Below, piece after piece: positions 22,768-34,405 of a stretch of DNA of 64,000 bases. Position 1 is the stretch's first letter, and the number at the start of each line of letters is the position of its first letter. Made by a program: the position numbers and the translations under genes. The DNA is from Gigaspora margarita (Eukaryota; Glomeromycota; Glomeromycetes; Diversisporales; Gigasporaceae), in assembly GCA_009809945.1 (NCBI GenBank), contig WTPW01000075.1, positions 640,393 through 704,392 of the forward strand, in the 5' to 3' direction. The notes below the pieces were generated by a model, which was not told the origin of the DNA, did not search any database, and worked only from the letters and a program-made list of their open reading frames with translations.

Positions 22768-23520
22768 TGTAACTCTATGAGATTTTGACTAAATACCTGA
22801 AAATTAAGATTCTAACTAGTGTTTAAAATAGAAATTTTAATTTACTAGTACATGCACCTGCTATATAAAAAAATACCAGTTCAAAAAAAAAAACTTGTAA
22901 AAAATTTTTATATAAATAAATATTTGTAATTAATTTGTATAGCCATCGTAGTTAGCAGTATATAAGAATCTATCTTGTCAATATGCATTAGTTACTTCAA
23001 AAAATTCCAGATCATTTACTGTTTGTTGCACTAGCTAAATTTTAAAATACTAGTATATACAATATAAAAAACAGTAGATCCAGATTTTTATCATACTATT
23101 TTATACACTAATTCTATCCTTTTGCAATTTTCTCTACAAGTTTACTTAGATATACAATAGAGGTTTTCTTTAGCCAACATACCCAAAATAATATGATAAA
23201 TATACTTACTTTTGGACAAATAAGTTTAATGAACATTTTTGCAACAGAATTAGCTATAACTCTGTGGGTTCTTGACTAAATAATCTAAAAATTGAGATTA
23301 TAATTCTCCTTGATCCCTCTACAAGTTTACTTAGAGGCACAAAAGCTGTTTCCTTTGGCCAACATATCAAAAATAATATAACAAATATAAAAAAAAATCA
23401 ACTAACATTTTTGCAAAAAATCAACTATAATTCCATAAGTTTACTACCAAATAACTTGAAAATTGAGATCCTAACTCTTTTTGATTGTCTCAACAAGTTT
23501 ACTTAGAAGCATTATAGTAG
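22768..23520. repeat. ~183-bp tandem array, right part
   Basis: Continues the array seen at 18.8-20.0 kb. Marker ACAAGTTTACTTAGA occurs near 23,135 and 23,321, and a variant near 23,493. The first partial unit is split again by the TIR element at 22,817-23,110. Confidence 0.8.
22817..23110. mobile_element. 294-bp TIR element with near-perfect 8-bp TSD
   Basis: Left end TAGTGTTTAAAATAG and right end (reverse strand) TAGTGTATAAAATAG form the inverted repeat. The flanks ATTCTAAC and ATTCTATC match at 7 of 8 positions and both correspond to the array text ATTCTAACCCTTTT, showing insertion into a unit. An 8-bp TSD suggests hAT. There is no coding capacity. Confidence 0.75.
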
Positions 23521-23754
23521 TATAAGTATCTTAGTTTACAATACTTGGCTTGCGAATTTATTCAAGAAAAAAAGTGTATGCTTATTCTAATAAGAAATTT
23601 CTATAATTTCAAGTTTCTTTTACTTTTTTTAAAAAAGTAGATTATAAAGAGATTATAACAAATTATAAATCTGTATTTTCTTTTTATATATCATTTAGTT
23701 TATAGTTAGATACAGTGAACTCTCCTAAACTTTAGTCAAAAAAAGATGATCAAG
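23521..23754. other. Unassigned AT-rich spacer
   Basis: Lies between the array and the terminal segment of the AGGACCCC family. A short inverted pair of TTATAAAGAGATTATAACAA type is visible near 23,640. No gene. Confidence 0.3.
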
Positions 23755-24010
23755 GATCTATAGCTATTAATAACTTGTTATATCCAGATTGATCATTATA
23801 GCACAACTTAACTTGTTATAATATTTCTTGCAAAATGTGAATAAATTGCCAAAATAAAATATAACATGTATAAAATCTTAGTAATTTTGACAAAATATTC
23901 AATTATGACCCTTTTTAAAATTAACTTCAATTTGCTAAAATTTAAATTTGAACTTTAGATCAAATTTGAATCAATTTGTTAAAAAAAAAATATGATATCT
24001 GACATGACAT
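23755..24010 (+). repeat. Right-hand segment of the AGGACCCC element family, copy 1
   Basis: Closely similar to 59,440-59,650: both contain CAATTATGACCCTTTTTAAA, TATCCAGATTGAT, GTATAAAATCTTAGTAATTT and a TTAGATCAAA-TTGAATCAATTTG block. In the second family copy this segment is followed by TGTCTGGGGTCCT, the inverted terminus; here the terminal 15-20 bases are eroded. Together with 10,167 it suggests that 10.17-24.0 kb was once a single element now swollen by tandem repeats. Confidence 0.65.
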
Positions 24011-24082
24011 ATTTCTAATTTGACTTTTCCCCTACACTAAGTTTTATTGAATGCACTTTTTCCGACAAGAACGATAAACCCA

Positions 24083-24226
24083 GTGATCATCACATCACGC
24101 AACTACGTCATTTGTTTACTAGCACTATCAACTCGGCCTAAATTATACTATCACCTAACCCTAATCTAACCCTAACCCTAACTCTAATTTAGGCCAAGTG
24201 CTTAATCATGTGATGTGATGAACACG
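24083..24226. mobile_element. Foldback with CCCTAA-rich loop
   Basis: Outer arms ATCATCACATCACG and (reverse strand) TTCATCACATCACATGATTA pair, and inner arms GGCCTAAATTA and TAATTTAGGCC pair. Just inside the right arm lies CACCTAACCCTAATCTAACC followed by CTAACCCTAAC, a degenerate telomere-like tract. No coding. Confidence 0.7.
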
Positions 24227-24239
24227 AATATATCACTCT

Positions 24240-24500
24240 ACCTATTTAAACGAAATTCTAATCGGGAAAGATCTTGTCAGAAAAAGATGTCAGAAACATG
24301 TCATGTCGGAAAAATTTTCTTTCTGAAATATATCATGTCAGTAAAATGTCTTTTCGAAAATATGTCCTGTCAAGGAACGGGGAGGTCGAAAACATGGTAT
24401 GTCGAGGAAAGATTCTGTCAACAAAAAATGCTGTAGGTGAAACATTCTGTCAGGGATATGGGGTCGGTAAAATGAGCTGGCGGGTAACTAGCTTTCAGGG
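24240..24500 (+). repeat. Short irregular repeat of GTC-GAAAA motifs
   Basis: About ten copies of a loose 20-25-bp motif (CTTGTCAGAAAAAGATGTCA, CATGTCGGAAAAATTTTC, CCTGTCAAGGAA and so on). The two overlapping frames open across it (24,215-24,436 and 24,274-24,591) owe their length to the repeat, so I do not call a gene. Confidence 0.5.
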
Positions 24501-24595
24501 AATCAAGATACAATGTAATAAACGTCCTTCTGACCACATAGCCTCTAACGTTAAGGCCCTAACCCTAAATTTTACCCACGCAAATAAGTAAAATG

Positions 24596-26205
24596 CTGGT
24601 GGCGCCCCTGATGTACCACTGCTAAGTCCTATAATTATAAAATGATGTCCGTATGCAAATGTAATCTTTATTCGATACGATTGGACAATCTTGCATATAT
24701 GTGAATAAACTCTTGAAATTTTAATCAGCTAACGTTAACTGTAAATCATGCATAGCTAATGTCGTAATAAAATCGTCATATATGTAAATTCGTGTGAAAA
24801 CTGAAATGCAGAAATGCGATAATCAAGGACTTTTTATTCACATCCTCAGTTGTAATCTATGATTTTTCAAAAATCGAATATCCATTATGAGTATTTTGTG
24901 GACATAAGATTAAATGTGATATATATAACATTAATTACTTGCGTTAGTGAGTTAGTTGCTGTGTATCACCAAAATAGTAAGGTTTGGAACTGAATTTATA
25001 CAGTATCTCACGATAGAAATTATAATAATTCCAGTTCAACTTAATGCAAACTCATACTTAACTACGAATTATGCATCGAATAGGTTTACAACAGAATTTT
25101 TTATAGTTATTCAACTCTCATTACCAGAACAATCTTACAGTAATTCACGATATAATCCCAATGCAAACTAACTCACTCAACCATGTAAGAAATAAAAGAC
25201 AATGTCGCTTCTAACCGATACCGTGGTAGCTGAAATAGTATGTTTTTATAACAAGATTTTTTTACAGTAACTCCATGGCAAAATTTATAATTTCAATTCA
25301 AATTAACTCAACTTTAATCACTTACCGTAGTCAATAAAATAATGAGTGGGCTTTGCAACAGAATTCTTTATGAATGAACTAATAACTTCATACAATCTAA
25401 TTCAAACTTAACCCCATAAAGATCAAGACAATTCAAATGCAAACTAGCACAACCATGCTGTGGTCACCAGTAAGTGTTACATAATTTTCTTACATAACTC
25501 AGTAGAAATCATGAAAATTCTAATGTAAACTTACACACCTTTAAACTACTTATAGTGCTCATCGGAATAGCAAATAATTTCAAAAAAGAATTGTTCACCC
25601 TAACTCTTGACAAAAATCATGCCAATATCAATACAAACTAACTTTAACCATTGCGTACTGTATTATTTTCTTTCTATTTGATCACTATGTGATTTTTTTT
25701 TTACGAGATCCGTAAGTTTTACAATTACAATACAAGCAATTACCTAAATTCATCATATTTCCAGAACTCATTTCATTAATTTTGACATTTTTATTATATT
25801 TAGTAAATGGGTTCTGAAGAATGTAACCTTATATATATCAGAATCGTGAACTCACAGAGCTTGCAAAAAAAATCACAAACTGATCAAAACCAACTAGATT
25901 GAAAAAAGCAATAATAAGTTTTGTAACAAACCATTTTGCAGTAATTCACAATAGAATTTACATTAACATACTATGAATCACTGAGATAATAAATAAGTTT
26001 TGTAAAAGAATTGTTTACCATAATACATGATAGAATTTGTAATAATTCTGATGAAGGCTAGCTCAACTTTAACTACACACTAGAATAGCTAGCATGTTTT
26101 GTAAGAGACTTTTACAATAATTTATAGTAGAAATCATAGTAATTCAGATCTTGATGAATGGAAAAAAAATCAGGGGCACCAGTGGTGCCCCATCTTCTTC
26201 TTGTA
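24596..26205. repeat. Degenerate ~105-120-bp repeat block bounded by direct repeats
   Basis: Edges share GGTGGCGCCCC / GTGGTGCCCC followed by TCTATAAAATGAT-like text (24,600-24,660 and 26,180-26,230). Inside, variants of CAATTCAAACTAACTCAACC, TGCAACAGAATTCTTTA and CAGTAACTCATGATAGAA recur roughly every 110 bp. The same family appears in reverse orientation at about 53,440-55,330. The ORF at 24,956-25,171 lies in this repeat. Confidence 0.55.
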
Positions 26206-26804
26206 ATCTATAAAATGATATTCATTAGATATTGCGTGACGTAATCGCACTAAAATCAGGAACGCCATAAGAGTACACCTTAAATTTCAGAAATATAGTA
26301 TATTCAACTTCTTATATTTTATAATTAAGATTATGATAAATTAATTTTAAAAGAGTCGAAACTTCATTTTTTTTATGGAATTAAATTATAATGTTAATTT
26401 CACATAGTTTCCTTATCTACTATTTTGCACTACTGTATCGATTATTTCATTTGAGCTATGTTTTTACTATTTTAATACCAATTACATTGTTGTTATATCA
26501 TATATTGTTATCTTTTATACCCAGCTTCTATTTAGTTTTAACCACACTGTTGACAATATGGCGAATTAGATCACGCATAACATGCAATACACAAGTGTTG
26601 GACAAGGAAAAAGTTGGAAGAAAATAAAAATACGATTAAATTAATTTAGAATTTTGTTACAGTTTTTAAATTCTATGATTTCACATATAATCCGACAACA
26701 AAACAGGACAAAAATTTTTATTAATTAAGTATGCCTACAGTTACATAAAAAATGTGACTTCTGAATTTAAAAAAAAACAACCGACACATGATAAATAAGT
26801 GAAT
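26206..26804. other. AT-rich, no gene
   Basis: A 78-codon frame at 26,391-26,627 starts MLISHSFLIYYFALLYRLF and is strongly hydrophobic, but this is what T-rich DNA encodes by chance. It has no neighbour or motif to support it. Confidence 0.35.
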
Positions 26805-27170
26805 CTACGTCCGTATTATTTCACCGACAAACACTATATGGGTAACTTAGTTCATAGACAGTTAATCAACAAACAAGATCATTTTTGAAGACGGTTAATT
26901 CACAGACAAATTCATTTTGTTGACAATATATTTCACAGACTTTTTTATAAATTGTACCAACTTAATTTAAACTTTACCTTAACAATAATGACTAGAATTA
27001 ATTTATCCGTGATATCAGATGTCGGTGAACTAACTGTTTATGAAACAAACTTAACTGTGAATTTATCGACTGTAAAATATCCTTGCCCGTAATTTAATTC
27101 TCAGCAAACTAAGTTGTATATGAAGTAATTTTTGGCGAGTTAATACTTTAAATATAATATTAATAAAAAA
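26805..27170. repeat. Decayed foldback of TTTCACCRA-type motifs
   Basis: Scattered TTTCACCGACAAAC, AATTCACAGACAAATT and TTTCACAGAC in the left half face GTGAACTAAC and GTGAATTTATCGACTG in the right half. The middle ACTTTACCTTAACAATAATG matches the middle of the clearer foldback at 56,705-56,965. Probably an older copy of that family. Confidence 0.45.
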
Positions 27171-27631
27171 ATAAATCGAACTTATGTATCAATATAAATC
27201 TCAATGAATCTTAAGGCAGTTTTTTGATAGCGATAGAGTATAATTATGTATTCTCACGCTATTACATATTACGTATCTTAGGGTAACACGAATACTAAAT
27301 CCTATAAGCTCATACACACTAGCACAGCACATTAACATGTGAAATCATAGATTTTTAACGCCCAATCAAATGCAAGATTTTGCGAACTCGCTGACAGGAA
27401 ACCATACACTCCGTGATGCAAGCATTACTACGTTCCTGGTAAGTCTAAGTCGAGGTGCTTAGATTTGATCATTAACTTATCTCACTTTATCTATTAATTG
27501 TTATGTCTTGATTATACATACGTCTAATATCATACTGTATTCTGCTATTTTGTGCATATTTTCTATAAATTTAATCTTCATTAGATGGATTAGATCTCCA
27601 TATTAATTATTTTTTTCTCTTATTTAAATAA
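27171..27631. other. No feature seen
   Basis: AT-rich sequence with short, slightly GC-richer stretches near 27,280-27,450. No reading frame, repeat or RNA gene that I can support. Confidence 0.3.
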
Positions 27632-27861
27632 GGGTTATGTACTGAGAAAAGGGCCCAAATTGACAAACAAAAGATCCTCGAAAATCAATTTTTGTATAAA
27701 AAAAATGCAAACTTTAAAGTGCTATACTGCAAAATTTTATTAATACAACTAATTTTGTGGTTTAAGTAAAAAATGGACCTAATATTTTCTAAATTGATTA
27801 ATGCAAAAAATTACTTTTAAAAAAATTATTAATTTGGGCTTTTTTTCTCAGCATATAACCC
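27632..27861. mobile_element. GGTGCTG-family MITE, copy 1
   Basis: Ends GGGTTATGTACTGAGAAAA and (reverse strand) GGGTTATATGCTGAGAAAA are inverted repeats. Interior text AAATCAATTTTTGTAT, TGCAAACTTTAAAG-GCTA and TTTTATTAATACAACTA is shared with copies at 31,429 and 60,085. Non-coding, about 230 bp. Confidence 0.75.
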
Positions 27862-29160
27862 ATATAAATAATTTAAATGTTTATCAATTAATTAATGTGA
27901 ATAAATTGAACAGCTTATATATTACAGTATTAATAATGCTCTTATATAGATTATAATATTACGAATAAAATAAATTTAGCATTAAAATCTTCATGAAATT
28001 TAGTGATTTATTTTCAAGTATTTAGTAATGAAGAGTAAAACATCATGAATATTTTATATGCTGAATTAATGTGATTTAAAACCATAAAAACTTATCAGAT
28101 TGAATAAATGTTCTATATGCTTATGAATACCGGTAAGATAAAATTGAGCAGTAAATGTTCATGACTTATATATTTTAGACACTGTTGGTTATACTTACAT
28201 CTAAATAAATATGAATAAACTAAAATTAAATAGTATATACTATTCACGAAATCAAATAGCTTATTTTAAATATTTAAATTAATAATGTTTTTATGCTTGC
28301 AAATCAAATTATTTTGAATAAAATTAAATTAAATATTATGGATATGAATAACCTATTTTGAACGCTTAAATAATTAACTTTATGCCCATTTACTAAATTA
28401 TCGCTCTTTTCAATTTAGTTGATCGATGATCTTTGTAATCTTAAGTTTGTGAGTCTGTGAATACAACATAGATCGGCATCTTGGGTTTGCCATATTTTCC
28501 AAACCAATTTATTGATAAAAGGGAAATGCGCGAATAATTAAATGAATTCACGAAATATTAAAAATTAAAGTGACTACCGTATTTCAATCATAGGTCTCGA
28601 TCAACTTTTATAACTTCTATGCACGTGAACTTCTGCTTAAAATTTTTTAAGTTATCATTATATGCTAAAATTTTCTACAGTAATCAAGGGCCATTTATTC
28701 GGAAATGAGTTCATAACAAGTGTGGCTATTTATTACGGAAATTTTTATGCGCAAATATACGAAAATAAGTAATGCACAATTCATATATAGGTAATTAAAC
28801 TTGATGAAATTCTATCATTTTAACAATAGCATGATCGTGCATTGAAAGTTTGATTACGCTTAAACCTATCTAAAAATTCTGCATATACAAACTTGTTGTA
28901 ATATGGAACAGTTTGATTATTATGATTATTTGGACCAGCATTACTAGAATAATGATTTCTAAATTTGTTTTAATGACCTTGCTTTTAATATTTTGAAGTC
29001 CTCTGAACGGGTTTCCTTTAGCATCTCCATATAGGTGAATAATTGAAGTTTAATTCTGTTCATTATATGCTAATAAATCACGGAATATATCTTTATTGAT
29101 TTGATTCTAATTATATAATTAATTTGATTCTAGTGAAAAATATAATTAATTCTAATAAAA
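27862..29160. other. No feature seen
   Basis: AT-rich with no supported gene. Weak TGAATAAA-type and AGTAATGAATA repeats occur around 27,900-28,330. Confidence 0.3.
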
Positions 29161-29164
29161 AATA

Positions 29165-29350
29165 TTTTAGTTTAGAGTGCTCTCAAGCGTCATCCTCGAT
29201 GTGATTAGCAAAATGATCGTAATAGTGCTCAAATATAATTATATTTACATAATATTTTATTGAGAATTCAAATATACAATTTCTGGCGTAATTGAAATTT
29301 TCTCAAGCATCATCTTCGATGAGATTAATTAAAGATCATAATAGTGCTCG
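29165..29350. repeat. Duplicated CTCAAGCRTCATC segment
   Basis: CTCTCAAGCGTCATCCTCGA with GATCGTAATAGTGCTC (29,170-29,232) and TCTCAAGCATCATCTTCGAT with GATCATAATAGTGCTC (29,300-29,348) are tandem relatives. Reverse-strand relatives flank the foldback at 36,278-36,474 (GACGCTTGAGGACGA near 36,530), so this is a dispersed repeat. Confidence 0.55.
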
Positions 29351-29984
29351 TTTATTAGAATCAATCAAAATAAACATTACAATCCATTTTGAGTGGCTCT
29401 TCTATTATTTCTCAAATGTTATCGTCAAAAAATAAAAAATGAAAAGCATCATTTTTATATTCTTTAATTGCAATTGATTCAGGTTCAAAATTGTAATTGG
29501 CTCTATTAATTAAAATTTGAATCAATTTAATTAAATAAATTAAATAAATAGAATCAAATCAATAAGAAAATGCTATTTTAGAGAATTTTAAATTTTATTA
29601 AAAAGTAAATCAGTTACTTAACTAGAATATCTTTACTGAATCTTTAATTTTTTAAAAATATAATTATATTAGAATTAATATAAATATAATTGTTATATAA
29701 TTATTATATTATTATTTTATAATTATTATATAGTTATTATTTTTTTAAATTAGTAATATAATTATGATAATTATATTATAATATATTTTTATAAACAAAA
29801 TATAAAATGCACATATATGTTGTAGTTGTTGCTAAATTTAAGTTAGAATGCAGTTTTAGGATTTTTTTTATATATAATATATATTAGATATAAGGTCCCC
29901 ATTTTAATTTCAATGAGGTTTTGGGGTCCTGAACATTTTTACTTGAAGTACCCGATCCCGTTTGCTTATAATCTTTTTAGACAA
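29351..29984. other. AT-rich low-complexity stretch
   Basis: Mostly TA/AT-rich runs (ATAATTATTATATAGTTATT-type text at 29,690-29,790). No gene or clear element. Confidence 0.4.
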
Positions 29985-30378
29985 TTATCATTCATTGCTA
30001 ATGCGATGCATCGTTACCCACTGATCGACCAATCATTTATTTGTTTTGAATTTAAATCAATCAAAACAAATAGCGGTCGGGTTAAGATTAGAGTTAGGAT
30101 TTGGTAGGGGCAGTAGTTAGAAGACCCTCTTAACTATAGATGCTGATGAAATTAATTTCACCAATTTCACCAATTCACCACTAATTTCACCAAAAGTGGT
30201 AAAATTATTTCACCAACATCTATACTCCTAACTCAAAATTTCGAAATTTTAAGTTAGAAGCATTTTTTTTTTTTAAAAAAAAAAAAGTTGGTTCGCTTCG
30301 ATTTCACGTTACACTTGATCCTGCATCCCGATTGGTCGATCAGGGGATGCGATGCATCGCACTGGCGATGAATGATAG
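29985..30378. mobile_element. ~394-bp TIR element with ~50-bp ends
   Basis: Left ATCATTCATTGCTAATGCGA with CTGATCGACCAATC pairs with right (reverse strand) ATCATTCATCGCCAGTGCGA with CTGATCGACCAATC. The terminal repeats share GCGATGCATCG, so they are unusually GC-rich for the window. Just inside the left arm is a GTTAAGATTAGAGTTAGG tract. It carries a nested MITE at 30,137-30,222. The ORF at 29,913-30,107 overlaps the arm and is not a gene. Confidence 0.8.
30137..30222. mobile_element. Nested 86-bp MITE
   Basis: Ends TAGATGCTGATGAAATTA and (reverse strand) TAGATGTTGGTGAAATAA form nearly the whole element, flanked by TA on both sides. TTTCACCAA motifs link it to the foldback at 56,705. Confidence 0.65.
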
Positions 30379-30512
30379 CTCTCATATTTTTATTATATAA
30401 CTAATATATTATAAGATTTTTATTGTATAACTAATATATTATAATATCTTTATTATATAACTAATATACTATAATATTTTTATTATATAACTAATATATT
30501 ATATAAATATAA

Positions 30513-30711
30513 GGGAAATTCTATTTTCACCCACCCGATATATAATTTTAAGACTATACAATATAAATTCAAATAATATCATTAAATTTCATTTATCCTA
30601 ACCACCAACTAACTAATCTATAGAATATTTAGTTTGTTATAGTAGTTTGTATTATAATAATAGAAATTTTATATCGGATGACTTTAACCCGAGTGAAAAT
30701 AGAATTTCCCC
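30513..30711. mobile_element. 199-bp MITE with perfect 8-bp TSD
   Basis: AAATATAA flanks the element on both sides (30,505-30,512 and 30,712-30,719). The ends GGGAAATTCTATTTTCACC and (reverse strand) GGGGAAATTCTATTTTCACT are inverted. The 8-bp TSD indicates hAT-type integration. Non-coding. Confidence 0.85.
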
Positions 30712-30719
30712 AAATATAA

Positions 30720-31428
30720 TATTAATATATATAAAAATATCTTGCAAAATTAAAAAATTCAGTAAAGCTAATAGATAAGGATATGCTCAATGAGTCCTGC
30801 TGATGCATGAGCATGAGAAAATTGTGCCTTCGACTCATTTGCATGCATGAATTAATCTAACTCTATTAGTGAAAATTTTATTGTTAGTGTAATATCAATG
30901 ATTTTATAAAATAATGAACAATGTATTTTTGTGTTGTTGTCGATATTTCTCGGATATCTTCCAAGAGATAAGTACGTTTGTTTATAAGAAGATTACACTT
31001 ATTATCCTGACTTATCTATCATAGTACTTAGAATATTCAATACTGATTTACTAGGCGAAATGCGCACATTTTTATTGTCTCTTTATTCGACCACGTGGTT
31101 AATCGTTTAAACGAACGTAAATCTTCTAGAAAGTGGTAACTACCATAACTGTCTATTTCTTGTCTGAAGAAAAAATAATTGTGAGGCTAGTTGTGATATT
31201 AATTGGACCTAAGAATGTCTTGACTTTCGATGCCATTAATGGTTTTTTTTAGCTATCATGATTGATAATTTCTTGTGAAATTTAATATACCATGAAACGC
31301 TGACTAAAGTTATTTGGGCATCATATAGAGATTGCAATACTCTGTATAAAGACACGACAAATATTCGGTATAAAATATAACGTGATCACACATAACGTCG
31401 GTATTTTAGTCAGTGTTTAAATATATAT
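30720..31428. other. No feature seen
   Basis: Somewhat less AT-rich than its surroundings, but with no frame, repeat or RNA gene I can support. Confidence 0.3.
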
Positions 31429-31679
31429 GGTCTAGGTGCTGGAAAAAGGAACGAAATTGACAAAAAAAAAAAAAATTTCGGAAAATCAATTTTTATATCT
31501 TATAATAAATTATAAGGAAATGCAAACTTTAAAGAGCTACAATGCAACACTTTATTAATACAACTACTTTTGTGTCTTAAGTGAAAAAAACAATCCTAAT
31601 CTTATTTTAAATTGATTTATGCAAAAAAAATTGCTTTTGAAAAATTGACATTTTCGTTCCTTTTTCCAGCACCTAATCC
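31429..31679. mobile_element. GGTGCTG-family MITE, copy 2 (best preserved)
   Basis: Left GGTCTAGGTGCTGGAAAAAG and right (reverse strand) GGATTAGGTGCTGGAAAAAG are inverted over about 28 bp, with ATATAT-like flanks on both sides. The interior matches copies at 27,632 and 60,085 (TGCAAACTTTAAAGAGCTA). A small central hairpin CTTATAATAAATTATAAG is the site where copy 3 received a nested insertion. Confidence 0.85.
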
Positions 31680-33759
31680 ATATATTGTATATTTTATACA
31701 ATAATTCTTTAATAAGCACACATAGAACATACTTAGTCATTGTTTAGGATTATAAGATTTTACTCTAATAATATCTTAAAGAAGATTCCAATCCATTTTT
31801 AGTAACCACTGAAAGCAAATTTATTAACATTAGCTCATCTAATTTTTACAGTCGTAATAATTGAGTGGAAATCATATATTGGATATCAGGACTGGTTTGT
31901 AAACTTTTTATGTTATCATTCTAAGTATGAAAAAAGAACACTAATTATTTCCGTCAAATAGGTGTAACAATTATCCAACATATTTTTTTTTGAAATTTTA
32001 CCATATTATACTTGGCCTTCACGGAAGACAAGTCTCATCAACGAAGATTAATATGCCATGCATCTTGTGAAATTATTGCTTTTCCTTGTAAAATTATTTA
32101 AAATAATCATATTTTGTGTACAAATGATATATAACTTTCGTGATTTTATTTTATATGAGAATATGTAATTTTCTATAAAACTATAGGTTTTATTGGATTA
32201 TGATTATTAATTATGTTATATTCAAAACTATAAAAAATATTGTTCGCTTTTGAAGGTTATATATTTGCTTTATATACTTTGAAATTCTTTTGTTTGCTAA
32301 AAGAATCTTACAATAACCATACTGCGCTAATTTTGCTTACACTCCAAAATTAAATATGTTGTCAATTGACTTGTAGTAATAAATTTGATAACGAATTTTA
32401 TGAAAAGTCCCAATTTTTTATTGCCATATAATCTTATGTACACTTTATACTAGCTAAAGTTCATTGGTTCGACATAATAAACCTCATTGTTTAAGGGTGG
32501 ACTCATTGGTTTGATGCAATAAAATAATTTTTTTGTCGCGAACAATATTTAGCGTAGTCATAGTTTGCCAGGATTACTAATTTTCCACGCTACTTCACTA
32601 TAAAATTGTTTAATAAAACAGATTCTCTGGTATGTGAATAATTAGTAGAACTAATCAGAAATGGTGGGAAAATTAGAAAATTCTAGTTTACCGATTATGT
32701 TTAATTTTAAAATGGGATACTTTGTTGGTTACACAATAGTAGATCGCGTAGGAGGTCATAATTTATAAAATGGTACAAAAAACGAAATTATACCCGCAAA
32801 AGTACAATAGTTTGCTGTTGTTAGTCGATTGAAAAAAAAACATGTCAATCTGAAAGGCAACAGCGAATTGAATGGGTTATCCTGTCAGAGTGGTTAAAGC
32901 AACACCAATAATTTGTGTACTGAATTTATTTTGATTGACTTGATGATTGGTGCAATGTTACAATTTAAATGTTAACTGTAATTGCACTTATAGTCCACAA
33001 AAAGTCAAAGAATTGTTTCTCATAAAATATGGGAGAGCCCACAGCAAATGGTGGTGTTACGGGCGAAAACGACAAGACTTTAGGGTTACGATTCAAAAGG
33101 TGCGAAAAGGCAGCTTGCCAAAGGCGTGACTTGGTATTTATCCAGATTTAGTATAAAATGTGACTTTGTCGTGACTATAATTTGGGGTTTGTATACTTTA
33201 TTTATTATTATATAGATAATCCGAAGATTATTCTCTCTTTCATAAGAGATAAAACAATCCTTCTTTTTATACTTTACAATTATTATGGGAATCGCTAATC
33301 TAACATTATAGAATATTATAGAAACTACGAGATTAAAATCATACGATACTCTATCTACGACGCTATCATATTATGCGTATCATAGATTGTATGGTTTCTA
33401 AATCATTCCACCGAAGCTAAGCCCCGAGCATGCATGATCGATTATGCACGATTAATTATATGCAGAATCGGTTATGCGTCATATGAAATGTGGCGCAATA
33501 TAAATTTGTGATCGGCATTACTTTTTGCCCGTGACAGTGGCATCGGGTCAACCAATCAGATTTTAAGATTGTTATATATTAATTATCTGACTAATAATTA
33601 TTATGTTATGAAAACAATTTTTAATTGTCAATAAAATTAATAAACAAATATATAAATTTGGGTTATTCATAATATGATTGATAATCACTAATTTAAGTAG
33701 TGATTTTCTCAAAATCATTTAATTTCCCAAAGTTTTTGCTGAGAGTCTAGTGTTCCGAA
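31680..33759. other. Long stretch with no supported gene
   Basis: No convincing reading frame. At about 32,880-32,960 the + strand has TGTCAGAGTGGTTAAAGC, which recalls a tRNA D-arm/A-box, but no B-box follows at the right distance. A short frame at 32,947-33,129 has no recognisable content. Text around 33,210-33,420 could be an old LTR; I have no paired copy to show it. Confidence 0.3.
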
Positions 33760-33850
33760 GTTGGGTTCGGTTCAGTTCAGGTTCGGTTCGGGTTCGGTCG
33801 AACCCGAACTTTAAATTTTGCAGATCTTCGAACTCGAACTCCTCTCATAT
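33760..33850. repeat. GGTTCGG/CGAACCC repeat
   Basis: GGTTCGGTTCAGGTTCGGTT followed by CGGGTTCGGTCGAACCCGAA, then TCGAACTCGAACTCC. The short unit is also self-complementary across GGTCGAACC. Such repeats often form subterminal parts of DNA transposons, but I cannot find a partner end. Confidence 0.7.
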
Positions 33851-33889
33851 AAGAATTTTAAAGTGAACTGCCTACAAAACTTTACACAT

Positions 33890-34175
33890 TTTTTTTATCT
33901 GCTACGGAATTTTAAATGAATTATACGGAATATTTAGTATAATTCCGTATTACATATGGAATTCACCGCAAATTCCGTATTTTATATACGGAAAATACAT
34001 AAGTAATTTCTTTATAGATCCCATACAATTTCCCAGACATATCCCTATATAAATACGGAATTTGCGGCGAATTCCGTAAGTATGTAATGCGGAATTATAA
34101 CTAAATGCCGTATATGTTATTCATTGAAAATTCTATATACGTAATTCATTTAAAGTTCCCGTAAACCATGTTTCA
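33890..34175. mobile_element. Foldback rich in CGGAAT motifs
   Basis: Left half (ATTTTAAATGAATTATACGG, TAATTCCGTATTACATA, CACCGCAAATTCCGTATTT) is the inverted counterpart of the right half (reverse strand ACTTTAAATGAATTACGTAT, TAATTCCGCATTACATA, CGCCGCAAATTCCGTATTT). Each arm is about 115 bp. No coding. Confidence 0.75.
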
Positions 34176-34284
34176 TAGTGCTAGAAAACTTCAAAATCAT
34201 ATAAAGTTTTGTTGGGGATGATTCTGCAATCGAATGGTATTATATTATCAATTTATATACCATACAGCCAACTTTCCATTTTAA

Positions 34285-34405
34285 TTGTCATATGGTCAAA
34301 TTTGCAGATCGCTGCACGCCCATACAGCACCTGATTGTTTCCGGTTGCGCGATTATACAGATTTTTTAGTATTAGTGAGCATAGATATGACCGACAAATT
34401 TTATA
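34285..34405 (+). repeat. Dispersed repeat related to 46,650-46,760
   Basis: TGCAGATCGCTGCACGCCCA with CTGATTGTTTCCGGTTGCGC and GAGCATAGATATGACCGA resembles GATAGATCGCTGCACATCCA, GTCTGATTGCGCGA and AGCATAGATGTGGTCGA in the 46-kb copy. Confidence 0.6.

Noticed and set aside
24215-24591. Two overlapping + ORFs (73 and 105 codons)
   Set aside because: Their openness follows from the short GTC/GAAAA repeat, and neither shows a domain.
26391-26627. 78-codon hydrophobic ORF, possible membrane protein
   Set aside because: T-rich DNA encodes such runs by chance; no motif, neighbour or regulatory site supports it.
32880-32960. tRNA-like D-arm on + (TGTCAGAGTGGTTAAAGC)
   Set aside because: No matching anticodon stem or B-box follows at a fitting distance, so I do not call a tRNA.
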